A stretch of DNA of 64,000 nucleotides from Antilocapra americana (taxonomy: Eukaryota; Chordata; Mammalia; Artiodactyla; Antilocapridae). Positions 1 through 10,244 of the stretch are shown here, piece by piece. Positions within the stretch are counted from its first letter, which is position 1. Every line of letters begins with the position of its first letter. The notes under the pieces were generated by a model that was given only the letters and a program-made list of their open reading frames with translations, did not search any database and was not told the origin of the DNA. The DNA is taken from NCBI GenBank assembly GCA_007570785.1, contig ML661885.1:11892490-11956489 (forward strand). The letters run 5' to 3'. Position numbers and translations under genes: made by a program.

Positions 1-469
1 AAATCAAAGAAAGAATATTAACCATTCCCTCTATGTCTTGCTCTCTGTTTGGAAGGCATTTTTATTATCCTCAAGGGATATCCGTGGGTTAGTCTGTCTC
101 GCTTATACTGAGGCAGGAGGTAGATGTCCCCCAACCCCAAGCATAAAGCGATTGAAGATTCATTCCCTATAGACCAAAACTCCAAGGTGAGAATAGCAGG
201 ACAATTAAAATTGGAGGCTAGACACTGCCCATACCACATATTTCTCGTTCTTAAAGTCATGAGATATCCCTGACCACACATGTACAGAAAGGCTTCTTGG
301 CGGTCCAAGGGGAGCGATGCTAATGACGCTCTACCCATATACCTTTTCGGCAGAATCCACCGTCGTTAAGAGATGTATGCACATGGTAGGATCCTGAGAT
401 ATACCAAATATGGACTGTGAATCCGCCAAATCAAAACAATTGGCCAAAGGAAAACTGAAAGAAATGAAC

Positions 470-477
470 TATAAAAG
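470..477 (+). promoter_or_regulatory. TATA box of the LTR
   Basis: TATAAAAG lies about 94 bases upstream of an AATAAA signal, the usual U3/R spacing in LTRs. This is inference from layout; no transcription evidence is available. Confidence 0.5.
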
Positions 478-570
478 TGATTCAAACTACCATTGGGATG
501 CTAATCAGCAACTCTCCCTCTGAGTCTGCCTGTGTAGCTATCTACACATACTGTATTATTTTTTCCTCCT

Positions 571-576
571 AATAAA
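571..576 (+). promoter_or_regulatory. AATAAA poly(A) signal of the LTR
   Basis: AATAAA is followed by T-rich sequence (tttgtttcact) as in the R/U5 part of an LTR, and pairs with the TATA box upstream. Confidence 0.5.
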
Positions 577-656
577 TACTTTGTTTCACTACTTTCCATC
601 CTTATGGGGATTCTTCTGCTGCAAAGCCAAAGTGCCAGGGCCTTGTCCCTAACCAC

Positions 657-720
657 TGGTCTAGTGGCTAGGGTTTGGTGCTCTCACTGCCATGACCTGA
701 CTTCAATCTCTGGCTGGGGA
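657..720 (+). other. tRNA-Glu(CTC)-like degenerate segment
   Basis: The segment matches the body of tRNA-Glu: TGGTCTAGTGG (A-box region, 657-667), an anticodon loop CTCTCAC (681-687, anticodon CTC) and a degraded B-box ACTTCAATCTC (700-710). The acceptor stem and the T-arm GGTTCGA are not preserved, so it is not a functional tRNA gene. It lies at the downstream end of the LTR and was probably captured by, or co-evolved with, that element. It could also be the head of an old tRNA-Glu SINE. Confidence 0.6.
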
Positions 721-807
721 ACTGAGGCCTCACTTCAAGCTGCTGCAGGCTGAGGCCACCCAAGATCAAGGCCATCTCATGTATTAGGATAGGAGTCCTT
801 TAGAACA

Positions 808-1075
808 ATAATGACTATTAGTGACTACTATTTATTGGGACCTTAATATATTGAAGGCAAAGTATGAATAGTGTACATATGTTAATGCATTTATTTCTCA
901 GATGGGATCCTGAGAAATGAATCTTACTGTTATCTTCAGTTGAAGATAAGGAAGCAGAATTAGAAACCCTAAGTAAATTATCAAAGAAAATAAAACAAGG
1001 TGACAAAATAAGGGATAAATCAAGAATTCAAACCCAGGTTCATCTGATTAGAGGGTCCCTGGTTTTAACTACTAC
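808..1075 (-). mobile_element. MIR SINE, old and diverged
   Basis: It reads as a reverse-complement MIR: 'gttaatgcatttatttctcag', 'gaagataaggaagcagaa', 'aaattatcaaag', 'attcaaacccaggttcatctg'. These correspond to the MIR core and tRNA-derived end. Strong divergence fits a pan-mammalian age. Confidence 0.6.
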
Positions 1076-2765
1076 AATGTATTATCTATATACTGCTATA
1101 GTATTTGGTTGCTTAGGATGAGCAAATAAAGGGATATATATGAAAACAGTGTACTCTAGATACAGAATATATTTGAGGAGATGATAATCCAATTTTACTA
1201 GAGTGAAAGTAATAGGTAGTAATAGATAAAAGGGAGAAGATATTCTGTTATCTTTGTGAAGAACTGGTCACAAAGCATCTATCCATTTGTTTCCAATCCC
1301 AAATATCTGAGTGTTTCTTAACTATCCTAAGTCCCCACAGAGGATGCAAGGATGACACTGACAGGGTCACTCCCTGACCTGCCAGTGCCAGGTTATAGGG
1401 GATAATTTGCTAATGCCTTTAGAGGGGGACAAGAAAACTGACAGAGAAACCACTTCTGCATGAGAAATGTGACATATCGCCTGCACTAAAAGGACATTAG
1501 ATTAAATAGAAGAAGAAGAGACAGAAAGCTAAGACAATCAGTACAAATAAGACTGAACAAGTTCAAACATGAATAGTATTGAGGACCCATAGTCACTTCT
1601 AGGAAAGGGAACAACTTGAGATGGAAATTATCTGCCAAACAGTCAAGTAGATAGACTGAGACATACTAGAGAAAGATGACATGATTGTCAGTTAGTCATT
1701 CCTGTCATTCTAAGAGTGGCTCTTAGCATAATTTCTGTGCCATTTTAACTAATTCTTATTTATAAAAAAACAAAATAAAGAAGGTGATTGAAATTAGTTG
1801 TTCGATGGACATGTCTTGGGAGTGGCAGGGTGGGCGGGACTTCAGGGCATGAAGGGCTGTGCTAAGCTGACTAGTCCGGTAAGAAAGATACGGCACAAAA
1901 CACAAGTCACTCTTCAGGGCTTCAGGGTGTAATGGAGAAAGTGCAAGAGACATGTAGAGACTGTAATGGATACTCAGAATTGCTTGCCAAGACAACAGGA
2001 AGATGACATTGCAGGGCTGGTGTTTGAGCTGTGCTTGGAAGAGAGGGCATGATTAAAGAGATGTAGAGGTAAGAGAGCTTGCAAGTAGAAGAAATCAGTA
2101 AAGCCAAACCACTGGAAAGGACAGATATTTCAAGTGAACACACAGTTCTGAGAATATAAAATACATGTTGGGAGAAAGCAGGAGTCACAGTTGAAAGAGT
2201 ATGGTAGGAATTGATCTGGAAGGGCCTTAAATAATGATAATGTTTTGGCAAATAACTGCCTTAAATCCATCCTTAAAATCTGATTTGGAAGAGACACGTT
2301 TCTGGGGGGAACAGCAAAATGCAATTCGAGCTTGCAGCTAAGTAAGTGAACTGAGATGTGCTTTTCAACTAAGTGCACAGTTTTGAGAATTTTGATCTGC
2401 GTGAATATGGGAAATGTAAATAGATCTCAGCTTGTGACAAGTAGGTGATGCTGAGCAGAAACTAGATTAGGCTTTTAAGAAACTTAAGTGTGAAAAACAC
2501 ATTTATGAAGACTTAGGTGTATTAATTAACACATGAAATTCAGTATGTGTAGATTCAGTAAAAGAAAAATAAAACCACTGATAATAGATGGATTACTTCC
2601 CAAAAAGGTGAAGACAAAAAAAAAAATTCAGCATAGTTCCCGAAAACTAGGGTAAATAGTAGACTAGCACGCATCAAAGTAAACACAAGTAAAGTTGTAG
2701 CCCAAATTGAATATGCAAAGAGAAAACAGATAGCTCTGTTTTAGAAGAATATGTGGATCTATGGA
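1076..2765. other. Unannotated AT-rich sequence
   Basis: No gene, SINE or LINE was recognised. Short open frames occur only as expected by chance. Parts of 1,800-2,300 faintly resemble an ancient mammal-wide repeat (phrases such as 'gaagggccttaaataatga'), too weak to call. Confidence 0.4.
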
Positions 2766-2985
2766 GGCTTTCTGGGTGGCGCTAGTGGTAAAGAATCCGC
2801 CTGCCATTGCAAGAAATGCTGGAGACACAGTTTCAGTTCCTGGGTGGGGAAGAGTCTCCTGGAGGAGGGTGGGGCAATCCACTCCTATACTCTTGCCTGG
2901 AGAATCCCATGGACAGAGGAGTCTGGTAGACTATAGTCCCTGGAGTCGCAAGGAGTCAGACACGACAGAGCAACTAACACACTCA
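2766..2985 (+). mobile_element. Bov-tA SINE
   Basis: It begins with the tRNA-derived head 'ggctttctgggtggcgctagtgg' region and 'taaagaatccgcctgcc', then the body 'cctggagaatcccatggacag', and ends in the BovB-derived tail 'gagtcagacacgacagagc'. This is the full Bov-tA order on the plus strand. Confidence 0.92.
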
Positions 2986-3642
2986 CACAGAGGTGTTTAT
3001 ATGTGTATACGAATATACTCACCCACACCCAGGAGTATTTTTGCAAATGCTGGGATTGTTTTATTCTGTAATAATCATCTTACTACAGACAAACAGTATA
3101 GAGGAAATAGAAGCCAGATGCTTACATGAAGTCCAGCCAAGGAAAGATGTCCATAACCAATTATTTTGACTACTTATGTATAGGAAAATATGAATTTCCC
3201 TCTGTAAGGTAAGAGTCGAGCTTGATTGGTTTAAAAAATTTCATACCCACTAAAATCCAAGAAACTAATTTACCCTATTATTTCCTCAATTAAACCATCA
3301 GCAATATTATAATTTCAAATTTTATGCAGAAGCAATTGTTAGCAAACATTTAAGTTTATATTCCAAATGCCACATGAACTTTACAATAATCACTCTGTAA
3401 TTAATAACTGGGGTCCTATACTTGAAATTAAACCTGACTGTACCAGTCTTCACACTCAGATTCAAATCTTGGAAGTACTTAATTTGAAAATAGCTCAATT
3501 TTCTTCTTCAGATTTATTATGAGTACAAAATATGATAGTATGTGTAAATTCCCGTCAGTAATCCACCCCCCTTTTTTCTGTAGAGATATTTTACTGTCTT
3601 CACTGTATCCAGAAGAACTATAACTTACATTAATACTATTCT
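2986..3642. other. Unannotated AT-rich sequence
   Basis: No recognisable repeat or gene. Mostly low-complexity AT-rich sequence. Confidence 0.4.
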
Positions 3643-3806
3643 GGGGACTTCCTTGGTGATACAATGGCTAACACCCCATGCTCCCAATGCAGGGAGACCA
3701 TATTCAATGCTGGGTCGGGGATCTAAATCCCACAGCTGCAACTAAGAGTTCACCTGCCACAACTCAAGATTCTGTATGCCGCAACTAAGATCCAGAGCAA
3801 CCAAGT
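3643..3806 (+). mobile_element. CHR-type (tRNA-Glu) SINE, degraded
   Basis: The head 'ggggacttccttggtgatacaatggc' matches the CHR start 'gacttccctggtggtccagtgg'. It continues with 'gctcccaatgcagggaga' and a degenerate body with repeated 'caactaagat/agttc'. More diverged than the other CHR copies here. Confidence 0.75.
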
Positions 3807-3809
3807 ATA

Positions 3810-4376
3810 TATAAACTATCTTTGGCAAATCTCCCTGAGATAAGGAAGGTATATGTGGCTTTTATGTGTAATACTTTGTCTCCAGAATTCATCATTGTCT
3901 CCATGATCTGTCATTGTCCACACAGACAGACCAAAGTCTTGGCATACAAACCTCATGAAACCCAAAAGTCAAGACTAACTAGTGAAGCTGTGTCAGGAAT
4001 CAAGGTATCCATGGTTGGCTTACTTGAAGAGAAACCAGTATCAGTGGTGAAAGGCAACCTGAGTCAGATCCAGGCTGTCCTGGTTGATTCAAATTGTCCT
4101 AGTTATGGCATCAAAATGCCCCTGCCTCTGAAAACCTCTCCCAAGAATATGAAAATCTTATTGTCCTGTGCTGGTTGTGGAAATCTACGGGAAACTATAA
4201 TACCTATATAATGGCTCAAAAACTAGGGGCTGAAAGCATCACTGTCTGTAGTAATAAACAGGACAGCACTATAGGCAGAAAACAATTAGAGTTTGAGTAT
4301 GCTGAGAAGAGGATGTGAGAACACACATGGAGACTGAATCTCAGAAGTTCAGGATGAGAACAGCCAAGTAATTCTA
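3810..4376 (+). pseudogene. Unrecognised frameshifted coding-like remnant
   Basis: From 3822 an open frame of 129 codons has ordinary protein-like composition (Cys, Pro, His, Ser present; not low complexity). It ends at 4211. In another frame the coding character continues through 4213-4317 (MAQKLGAESITVCSNKQDS region, then a stop), so a frameshift near 4165-4190 would join the two. No TATA box, splice sites or poly(A) signal is evident. It lies between two CHR SINEs. A processed pseudogene is the simplest reading. I do not recognise the parent gene, and a chance open frame in an old repeat is possible. Confidence 0.3.
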
Positions 4377-4384
4377 AATCAAAC

Positions 4385-4668
4385 CCAGGGTAGACCTCCC
4401 TGGTGGTTGGTCCAGTGGTTGGGAGTCTGCCTGCCAATGCAGGGGACACAGGTTCAATCCCTGGTCCAGGAAAATCCCACAAGCTGTGGGGAACTAAGCC
4501 TGTGTGCCATGCCTACTGAGCCCGCATGCCTAGAGCCTGTGCTCCACAATAAGAGAAGCCACCGCGATGAGAAGCCTGTGCGCCACAGGAAAGAGAAGGC
4601 CCTGCTCACCGCAACTACAGGAGGCCTGCACACAGCAACGAAGACCCACAACAGCCAAAAATGAAATT
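4385..4668 (+). mobile_element. CHR-type SINE with 8-bp TSD
   Basis: Typical CHR head ('gacctccctggtggttgg', 'tccagtggttgggagtctgcc', 'ggttcaatccctggtccagg') and body ('gaactaagcc...gccac...gaagacccacaacagcc'). It is flanked by the direct repeat AATCAAAC at 4377-4384 and 4669-4676. It separates the coding-like remnant at 3.8-4.4 kb from 4.68-4.96 kb. Confidence 0.88.
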
Positions 4669-4676
4669 AATCAAAC

Positions 4677-5025
4677 AAAGGCTGTCTCCTCAAAAGAAAC
4701 CATATTCAGTCAAAAAGAGTAGCTATCACATTAGAGTGGGCATAACACACCAATGATCACAGGTTATGTCCTTCCTTGACTGCTTTGTAATACTGAAGAA
4801 AGGTGCATTTGTTGATTCAGCAATTGCAAGTAAAATACCTTATGAGCAAGCAAAAATTTTAATAACAGTGTGTTGGCCCCTTATGGTATAGCACAGATTC
4901 TGTCAGATCTCACCAACAATCATGGTTTCTATGGTATAGTGGTTTGCTGGATAAATGCAATGAAAAAGATACTTATTCTAGTTCTTTGGTATTTTGATTT
5001 GAAGAATGGAGTTACAATTTGGGTA
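4677..5025. other. Unannotated stretch, possibly related to the 3.8-4.4 kb remnant
   Basis: No repeat signature. One frame around 4765-4900 reads with protein-like composition for about 40 residues. With the CHR insertion removed it would adjoin the unrecognised remnant upstream. This is inference only. Confidence 0.25.
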
Positions 5026-5670
5026 AACCTAAAGAACATTATACTAAGTGAAATGAACCAGTCACAGAGGGGCAGACCCCACTTATATAAATAGTGGAGC
5101 CAAACTCATAGAAACAGAGAATAGCATTCTGGTTGCCAGGAGCTGGGCAAAAAGAGATATGGGAAATTGTCGCTCAGTGAGAATAAAGTTTCAGTTTCAC
5201 TAGATGAGTAAGTTCTAGGGATCTGTTATACAGCAAAGTACCTATGCTTAACAATACAGTATTTCAAAGTTAAGAGAACTGATCTCATGTTAAGTGTTCT
5301 CACAACACACAAATAAAAGAACACAAGGGAATTTTAAAAAGTGATTGATATATTAGTATCTTAATTGTGGTAATGGGTTTCATGGGTTATATGCAGGGTC
5401 CAAACTCATCAAACTATTAAATACGTACAATTTTTGTATATCAGTTATATGGCACAGGGGTAAAGAATCTGCCTGCCAGTGCAGGAGACACGGATTTATT
5501 CCTTGCCTCAGGAAGATCTGCTGGAGAAGGAAATGGAAACCCATTCCCATATTCTTACCTTGGAAATCCCCCATGGACAGAGGAGCTTGGTGGGCTACAG
5601 TCAACAGGGTCACAAAGAGTCAGACATGACTGAGCACACACACAGAGACATATATCTCAATAAAGTTTTA
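5026..5670 (+). mobile_element. Old L1 3' end, interrupted by a Bov-tA
   Basis: It has the L1M-type 3' end phrases 'aactcatagaaacagag', 'tggttgccaggagctgggc', 'gttctcacaacacac', 'tggtaatgggtttca' and 'acaatttttgtatatcagtta'. The end 'atatctcaataaag' appears after the inserted Bov-tA, at about 5650-5666, so the SINE landed inside this L1 tail. Confidence 0.75.
5449..5645 (+). mobile_element. Bov-tA SINE inside L1 tail
   Basis: 'ggcacaggggtaaagaatc' head, 'gcctgccagtgcaggagaca', 'ggagaaggaaatggaaaccc', and tail 'gagtcagacatgactgagc'. Host L1 sequence resumes after it. Confidence 0.92.
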
Positions 5671-5675
5671 AGAAA

Positions 5676-6822
5676 TCAAATCATCTGGATTTCTGTGAAG
5701 ATTTTAGTGAAACCACAGGAAACCTAAAATGACCATTGATATCTTGTCCAAATACAAACTAAACTTTTCTCATTTATATGCAATGTTGACAATTTTCATT
5801 TAGTATATAAGCTTTTTATTCAAAGAAAAGATCTTACCTGAAAATCCATGCATATGTAGTATACAAGATCACTAAATATGTGTGTGATTTGCCTACTGAT
5901 GATACTGAAGTGGACCTAAAGAAAGTTTAGGGTAACTTTTAATTTCTTCAAAATGTACAATTAATTCAATTTGAATTTCTTGAAATGGAAGAATATTGCC
6001 TCTTGGACATATGCTTTCAAGATGGCTATCATTGTTGCTTGACATGGAAAGATGTTTAAATGTGAGACTGCTGTAACACTTATGTTCAAAATATGGGACA
6101 AGAAGAATGTCATCCAACTGGGAAACACTTTGAGGATGAGAACGTTGAAAAGGAGCATAGCAAAACATAAATTTATATGCTGCATTTCTAAAATTGTTTG
6201 CTGACCTTTGAAGAGGGCATAAGAAGCCTAGAAAAAAATGAACCAATTGCACTTGAGTAGTTCATTATTATCCATAGTTTGCTAAATTCATACACTAAAA
6301 ATGACTTTTTCAGAGGAGAAACAACTGCTTCAGAACTCAAAAAACATCAGCAGCAAAGGGCTATCAAAATAAATAGAACTTTCTTAATTTCTTTACTAAG
6401 ACTCCAACTTTAATTTCACATTTTTAAATTATATATTTTTTTAAATTTCCCTAAAGAAAAAAGCATAACAGGATGACATTCAATGTGCCTCCAGAGTTTA
6501 AAAATGATGGCCATTTTAGACACAAAGAGCCTATGGGGTATTTGTAAACCCAAAGGACCTGATAGACAAACAGCTGGTCTATCAAAACAGGATGTCCATA
6601 CAAAGGGGACGTTTTTTGAGATCCAAAAACTAATTTTATGTAAATCTAAACTTATCTTCTGCTGCTAAGTATTTCATGCTCAAATTTTTCTGTAGAGAGG
6701 ATAAATAGCTTGATGTCATCACACTGGGAGGATGTCAAGAATCAGGGTAATCTGGGCTTGGTAAAAATAGAGCTGCAAATCAACACACATATTATTTTTG
6801 TCTGTATTCAGTTTGAAAAGAA
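5676..6822. other. Unannotated AT-rich sequence
   Basis: Nothing recognised: no repeat signature, splice-flanked exon or RNA gene. Confidence 0.4.
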
Positions 6823-6826
6823 AATA

Positions 6827-7030
6827 AAGTCACTCAGCCGTGTCCGACTCTTTGTGACCCATGGACTATAGGCTACCAGGCTCCTCAGTCCATGGAATTT
6901 TCCAGGCAATAGTACTGGAGTGGATTGCCATTTTCTTCTCCAGGGGATCTTCCTGACCTAGGGATCGAACCCGGGTCTCCTACATTGCAGGCAGACAGAT
7001 GCTTTACCGTCTGAGCCACCTGGGAAGCTA
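6827..7030 (-). mobile_element. Bov-tA SINE (left arm of inverted pair)
   Basis: Reverse-complement Bov-tA: 'gtcactcagccgtgtccgac', 'ccaggctcctcagtccatgg', 'ggggatcttcctgacctagg', 'gggatcgaacccgggtctcc', ending 'gagccacctgggaagct'. Its 5' head abuts the head of the plus-strand copy that starts at 7050. Confidence 0.94.
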
Positions 7031-7049
7031 TTATGTAAAAGAGGAGAAG

Positions 7050-7261
7050 GTGGCACTAGTGGTAAAGAATCCTTCTGCCAATGTAGAAGATGCAAGAGAC
7101 ACAGATTCGATCCCTGGGTTGGGACTATCCCCTGGAGGAGAAAACGGCAACCCACTCCAGGATTCTTGCCTGGAAAAACCCATGGACAGAAGAGCCAAGC
7201 AGGCTACAGTCCATGGGGGTCTCAAAGAGTTGGACATGACTGAGCAACTGAACATGAGCTT
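7050..7261 (+). mobile_element. Bov-tA SINE (right arm of inverted pair) with TSD
   Basis: Plus-strand Bov-tA with 'ggtaaagaatccttctgcc', 'gattcgatccctgggttggg' and tail 'gagttggacatgactgagc'. Flanked by TAAAAGAGGAGAAG (7036-7049) and TAAAAGAGGAAAAG (7262-7275), a 14-bp TSD with one mismatch. Confidence 0.94.
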
Positions 7262-7385
7262 TAAAAGAGGAAAAGAGTTCCTAAAGGTTTCAGGTAGTTC
7301 AGAAAAGTATTTTTTAAAGAGGAAACAGAAATAATAGCAATATCCTACTGTATCATGAATATAGTGTCAGTCGCTCAGTCATGTC

Positions 7386-7716
7386 TGCTCAGTGGATTGC
7401 AAGATCACGCCAGTCAAACCTAAAGGAAATCAAACCTGTATATTCATTGGAAGGACTGATGCTGAAGCTAAAGCTCCAAAACTTTGGCCACCTGATGCAA
7501 AGAGCGGACTCATCAGAAAAGACCCTGATGCTGGAAAAGATGGAAGACAGGTGGAGAAGGGGATGACAGAGGACAAGATGGTTGGATGGTATCACTGGCT
7601 CAATGCAAATGAGTTTGAGCAAGCTCCAGGAGATAGTGAAAGACAGGGAAGCCAGGTGTGCTGCAGTCCACGGGGTCACAAAGAGTTGGACACAACTTAG
7701 TGACTCAACAACAACA
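7386..7716 (+). mobile_element. BovB LINE 3' tail
   Basis: Typical BovB C-terminal/3' sequence: 'tggattgcaagatc', 'ttcattggaaggactgatgc', 'aagaccctgatgctgg', 'gttggatggtatcactggc', ending 'gagttggacacaacttagtg' plus (CAA)n. Just upstream (7363-7385) is a short reverse-orientation copy of a Bov tail ('gtcagtcgctcagtcatgtc'), giving a small fold-back. Only the last ~330 bases of the element are present. Confidence 0.9.
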
Positions 7717-7719
7717 ACA

Positions 7720-9404
7720 ATACTCCTTATCTTGTAAAGTAATTATAAAAAATAATAACTCTTTAAGATTGTCAAAATGATTAGAGATGGTGGACTGTCC
7801 TATAGCAAATTAGCTCTTCTTTCCAAATAATTGTCCCATCAGAAACTGTAAACCCAGCACGAGGCCTTCCATGGCAATTTTGTTTTCTGTTACGAAGTTC
7901 TTGGCTCTGTGGTCTCCTGGACCTTGAGCTTGCTTTTTCAAGTCCTCCTCCTTCAAGGTCTTTTAAGGTCTCTGAGAGCGAAATTTTAGTATAGGCAAAG
8001 TTATTTCTGATTCACTCTCTGGACGGTTCTTGAGTCTGTTCTCACAGTTAAATTGTCCTAATCAATGTACTTCTTTTTTTAACATTTCTGACTGTATTCC
8101 ATTCACATCAGTTCCTTTCAGGAAAGATCCTATCATCTACTTCTGATTCCACCACTTTGGATAAAATAGGCTTGCTCCATATTGTCAGCCAAAGCTGGAT
8201 ACAAGAAAGACTCAAGCATCCTGTACAGGAAAGCAATGAAGACTGGAATTTCTCCTCAGGAAAAGTGGTGATTTGAGGGAAGATTTTTCCAAGCATGGCC
8301 TTTTGTTTCTTCACCTAAATGTGCTAGTAAGAAGCAGTTCTAAGTGGAGAAACAGGAAAACATCAGAGAGAGATTGTTCATTTGTTTCCTAAAGGGATAA
8401 TTTTCTGGCGGCATTGTGCCAGGAAACTGGCCTTTCCCAGAGTCCTTTCCCTTCCTTCAAAAACAGCTACAGACTGTGTGTAAGGTCAATTCAAGTTGTG
8501 TCATCCATCAGAGAAACCAAACTGGAGAGAAATGTGAGATTCGGGTTGTGGTTAGCATGACCGTGAGGCCAGACTGAATGGTGGTGCCAGGAGATTCAAT
8601 GCGGGTAGTTAGAGGGAGACGAGGAGGTGACCAATATAATCATTTGCTTTATGACTCTCAGGCCAACATGAGGTCTTTAAAGGATGAGGTGGCTTGAAAC
8701 CTCTCTTAAGGGAGGATGTGGACAAATGTTTGTTTTTTTTTTAAAGTAAACTTTGGAGAGATCAGATAGAGTACATTGCACAGCAACAGGATCTCAGAAC
8801 AAGGAGCTAACTAATATAATATAAAAATACTAGAAAGAAAAATGTTCCATGTGAACTACCGATTCATGCCCTCTTCCAAATTTAAATATAAAAAAAAAAT
8901 CTATGGAAAATTCCGTGATACAGACAAGAAAGGTCCTTAGAATGTAATCACTGTCATTGAAAGAAGGTAGGTTTTTTCAGAAGTGTTGGCATAAGAACTC
9001 AGGCGGTCACTAAGGGTACCCTCCCCTCCCCCAATGGTGGGAAGCAGCAACTGTTCTCATTGGCCAGGGGATGAATATGTAGTAAAATCTGTGTTTTTGA
9101 GGATGTAAATCTCAGACTTTAAAATCTGAATTGGGGGGGATGGGATATCAAACAGAGGATTTCAGTCTATGAGAGATCAGATACGTTACTGTTAGAAACA
9201 GCAGCGGCCTCCAGTGTTCGGTTGGTGATAGTAGAGGAGAGGAGGTATATATGTACGTAACCTGAAAGAGTTGAGAGTTAACAAATTCAAGTATGGGATT
9301 CCTTTGTTTGAATTTAATCTTGAGAGAGAGGAATTATACTCTATTTTGCAGAGAGAAAGAGAAAGAAGGAGATCTTGCCAGGGCCAGCTACCATTGTCAG
9401 ACTG
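7720..9404. other. Unannotated sequence
   Basis: No recognised repeat or gene. It holds several poly(A)/poly(T) runs and a C-rich patch near 9020, but nothing that can be named. Confidence 0.4.
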
Positions 9405-9629
9405 CGTGTGTGTGCTCTCAGTCGCTTAGTCGTGTCCAACTATTTGCAACCCTATGGACTATAACCTACCAGGCTCCTCTGCCCATGGAATTTTCCAGGC
9501 AAGAATACTGGAGCAGGTTGCCATTTCTTACTCCAGGGGATCTTCCTGACCCAGGGATTGAAACTGAGTCTCTCATATCTCCTGCATTGGCAGGAGGAGT
9601 CTTCACAACTGAGCCATCTGGGGAGCCCT
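9405..9629 (-). mobile_element. Bov-tA SINE
   Basis: Reverse-complement Bov-tA: 'cagtcgcttagtcgtgtcc', 'ccaggctcctctgcccatgg', 'gatcttcctgacccaggga', ending 'gagccatctggggagccc'. A short TG repeat (gtgtgtgtgc) marks its tail. Confidence 0.94.
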
Positions 9630-10244
9630 ATGAAGGGCTATTTTCTGATGGTGACACCATGTGGCAGCAAGAAGATGCAGCAGTAGACTGACAGACTGCA
9701 GCGCTAGCCTGAATTGGGTGTGAAAGCCAGTTTCCAGTCCCATTTTCCATTTTAGTGCTGTGTAAGACCCTTGGGTTCACGGAAAAATTCAGGTGGAAGA
9801 GAAGACTCGAGAAGTCTTATTATCAAGGAAGGTACTGAATTAAGCATCCAATCAAAATCATAGAAGTTAAGATTGCATTTTTTCACCCCAAAGTAGTAGA
9901 ATGTATATTCAGTCTGCATCAAGAAAGAATTAATTAGAGGAATCTACATTTTTAACAACTTGTGTTTTATCTAAAGATACCTTTAGAATCTCCCAGTGCT
10001 TTACTAGAATATAAGTTCCCTGAAGGAAAAGAATTCAGTGCTGTCAATAATACTTATATAAATGAATAAAAAAATCTATTCATTATATTATTTTGAGCTT
10101 TGTAAACACTAATTAAATATATAGGCCATTCAATGGGGAAAATATTATTTTCATATCAGATATCAAATATTTCAAATTTATTTAGGCCTAAGAAAATAAA
10201 GTATAATTCTATTAAACTTATATACAATTGTTGGATGTTTACAT
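9630..10244. other. Unannotated AT-rich sequence
   Basis: Nothing recognised. Confidence 0.4.

Larger units (their letters stand above)
1..770 (+). mobile_element. ERV-type LTR (probable solo or truncated), ruminant
   Basis: The stretch has the order expected of a retroviral LTR: a TATA box at 470-477 and, about 100 bases on, an AATAAA signal at 571-576, followed by a GT/T-rich U5-like stretch. After this comes the segment 'ctgctgcaaagccaa...tggctgggga', which I recognise as a recurrent ruminant LTR-associated sequence. The upstream part (1-470) keeps several CpGs, unlike most of the window, which suggests a fairly young element. The left edge is cut by the window, so the U3 boundary is unknown. 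No gag, pol or env reading frame is visible. The family is not assigned; a BTLTR-like class is an inference. Confidence 0.55.

Noticed and set aside
657..720. Functional tRNA-Glu gene
   Set aside because: The T-arm and acceptor stem are not preserved and it is embedded in an LTR-like context.
9293..9691. 132-codon open frame
   Set aside because: It spans a minus-strand Bov-tA; the protein wording repeats at other Bov-tA sites.
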